A stretch of 6,775 bases of DNA, from NCBI GenBank assembly GCA_013041835.1, contig JABDRH010000217.1:1-6775 (forward strand), given 5' to 3'. Below the pieces are notes generated by a model. That model was given only the letters and a program-made list of their open reading frames with translations. It was not told the DNA's origin and did no database searches. Position numbers and translations under genes: made by a program. Below, piece by piece: positions 6,178-6,775 of the stretch (position 1 is its first letter; each line of letters begins with the position of its first letter). The stretch comes from Desulfatitalea sp. (lineage in GTDB: Bacteria; Desulfobacterota; Desulfobacteria; Desulfobacterales; Desulfosarcinaceae).

Positions 6178-6775
6178 TCGAGGCACTGGACTATGAATTC
6201 ATGCGCCATGCGCTTCTGGCCGGTCTGCTCTCCAGCATCATCTGCGGTATCATGGGATCGTTGGTGGTGGTCAACCGCATCGTCTTTTTATCCGGCGGCA
6301 TCGCCCACGCGGCCTACGGCGGCATTGGACTGGCCTTTTATTTTGGCTGGCCGTTTCTGGCCGGCACCCTCGGCTTCTCCCTGGCGGCCGCCATGCTCAT
6401 GGCAGCCATCACCCTGCGGGCCAGGCATCGGGCCGACACGATCATCGGCGTGATCTGGGCACTGGGCATGGCGCTGGGCGTCATCCTCATCGACCTGACG
6501 CCGGGGTATAACGTGGACCTGATGAGCTATCTGTTCGGCAGCATTTTGACCGTGCCGGCCGGCGACTTGTGGATCATGACGGCCCTGGGCCTTCTTATCT
6601 CAGGCGCCGTGGCTTTCTACTACAAGGATCTTCTGGCCATCTCCTATGACGATGAATTCGCGCGCATCCGGGGCGTCCCGGTCAAAGGGCTCTACTTTGC
6701 CATGATCGGCTTGCTGGCGGTGACCATCGTGATGGTGATTCAGGTGGTGGGGCTGATCCTGGTGATCGCGCTGTT
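6174..6775 (+). CDS. znuB: Membrane permease of the zinc/manganese ABC importer (3' end cut by the window)
   Basis: Integral inner-membrane subunit (ABC-3 family) forming the metal channel. The first 200 residues are visible; family members have about 260-300. The frame starts at an ATG overlapping the znuC stop as ATGA, a translational-coupling arrangement. Visible features: a cytoplasmic N-terminus MIEALDYEFMRHALLAG, a hydrophobic segment at about 15-37 ending VVVNRIVFLSGGIAHAAYGG, further segments at about 50-80, 89-106, 132-150 and 172-200, the family-typical DTIIGVIWALGMALGV (88-103), LTPGYNVDLMSYLFGSIL (108-125), and the cytosolic ISYDDEFARIRGVPV (156-170), which resembles the loop that docks on the ATPase. 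No disruption is seen before the right edge. Metal choice is set mainly by the binding protein; Zn2+ is inferred. Confidence 0.93.
   Translation, partial: MIEALDYEFMRHALLAGLLSSIICGIMGSLVVVNRIVFLSGGIAHAAYGGIGLAFYFGWPFLAGTLGFSLAAAMLMAAITLRARHRADTIIGVIWALGMALGVILIDLTPGYNVDLMSYLFGSILTVPAGDLWIMTALGLLISGAVAFYYKDLLAISYDDEFARIRGVPVKGLYFAMIGLLAVTIVMVIQVVGLILVIAL

Noticed and set aside
6193..6453. Plus-strand open frame of 86 codons near the right edge
   Set aside because: It is out of frame with the permease, which starts at 6174 with an ATGA overlap and reads as a clear ABC-3 membrane protein to the window edge.

Overview
The window reads as ordinary chromosomal DNA from a moderately GC-rich Gram-negative bacterium. 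The gene content (a hopanoid gene with a one-step squalene synthase, an IspA-type prenyltransferase and a ZnuABC-type metal importer) and the style of the proteins suggest a sulfate-reducer-like deltaproteobacterium (Desulfobacterota). That placement is inference; no rRNA or marker gene is present. I see no tRNA, CRISPR array, insertion sequence or phage gene.

Left half (about 1-2944, minus strand, transcribed right to left): ispA (farnesyl diphosphate synthase), then a squalene synthase, then hpnH (radical SAM adenosylhopene synthase), which runs off the left edge. Together they build C15 farnesyl diphosphate, join two of these into C30 squalene, and add the adenosyl side chain to the hopene made from it. 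The cyclase that turns squalene into hopene is not in the window and may lie beyond the left edge. A 157-base gap between ispA and the squalene synthase holds a 10-bp-arm hairpin. The hpnH start is best placed at a TTG codon.

Middle (2945-4385): a 364-base divergent intergenic region, then a plus-strand gene for a 358-residue, cysteine-free, highly charged coiled-coil protein of unknown function. It has an excellent ribosome binding site.

Right half (4386-6775, plus strand): a regulatory region with repeated TTGCA half-sites and a candidate sigma70 promoter whose -10 lies inside a TGCAA-N5-TTGCA palindrome. It is followed by a compact metal-uptake operon: periplasmic binding protein (znuA-like), ATPase (znuC-like) and membrane permease (znuB-like, cut by the right edge). 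The spacing is 10 bases, then an ATGA overlap. The palindrome is a plausible operator for a Zur/Fur-family metalloregulator. The binding protein has Ala where the family usually has its first metal-binding His.

I found no clearly new multi-gene system. The most worthwhile leads are the uncharacterised coiled-coil protein, the operator/promoter arrangement and the altered metal site of the binding protein.
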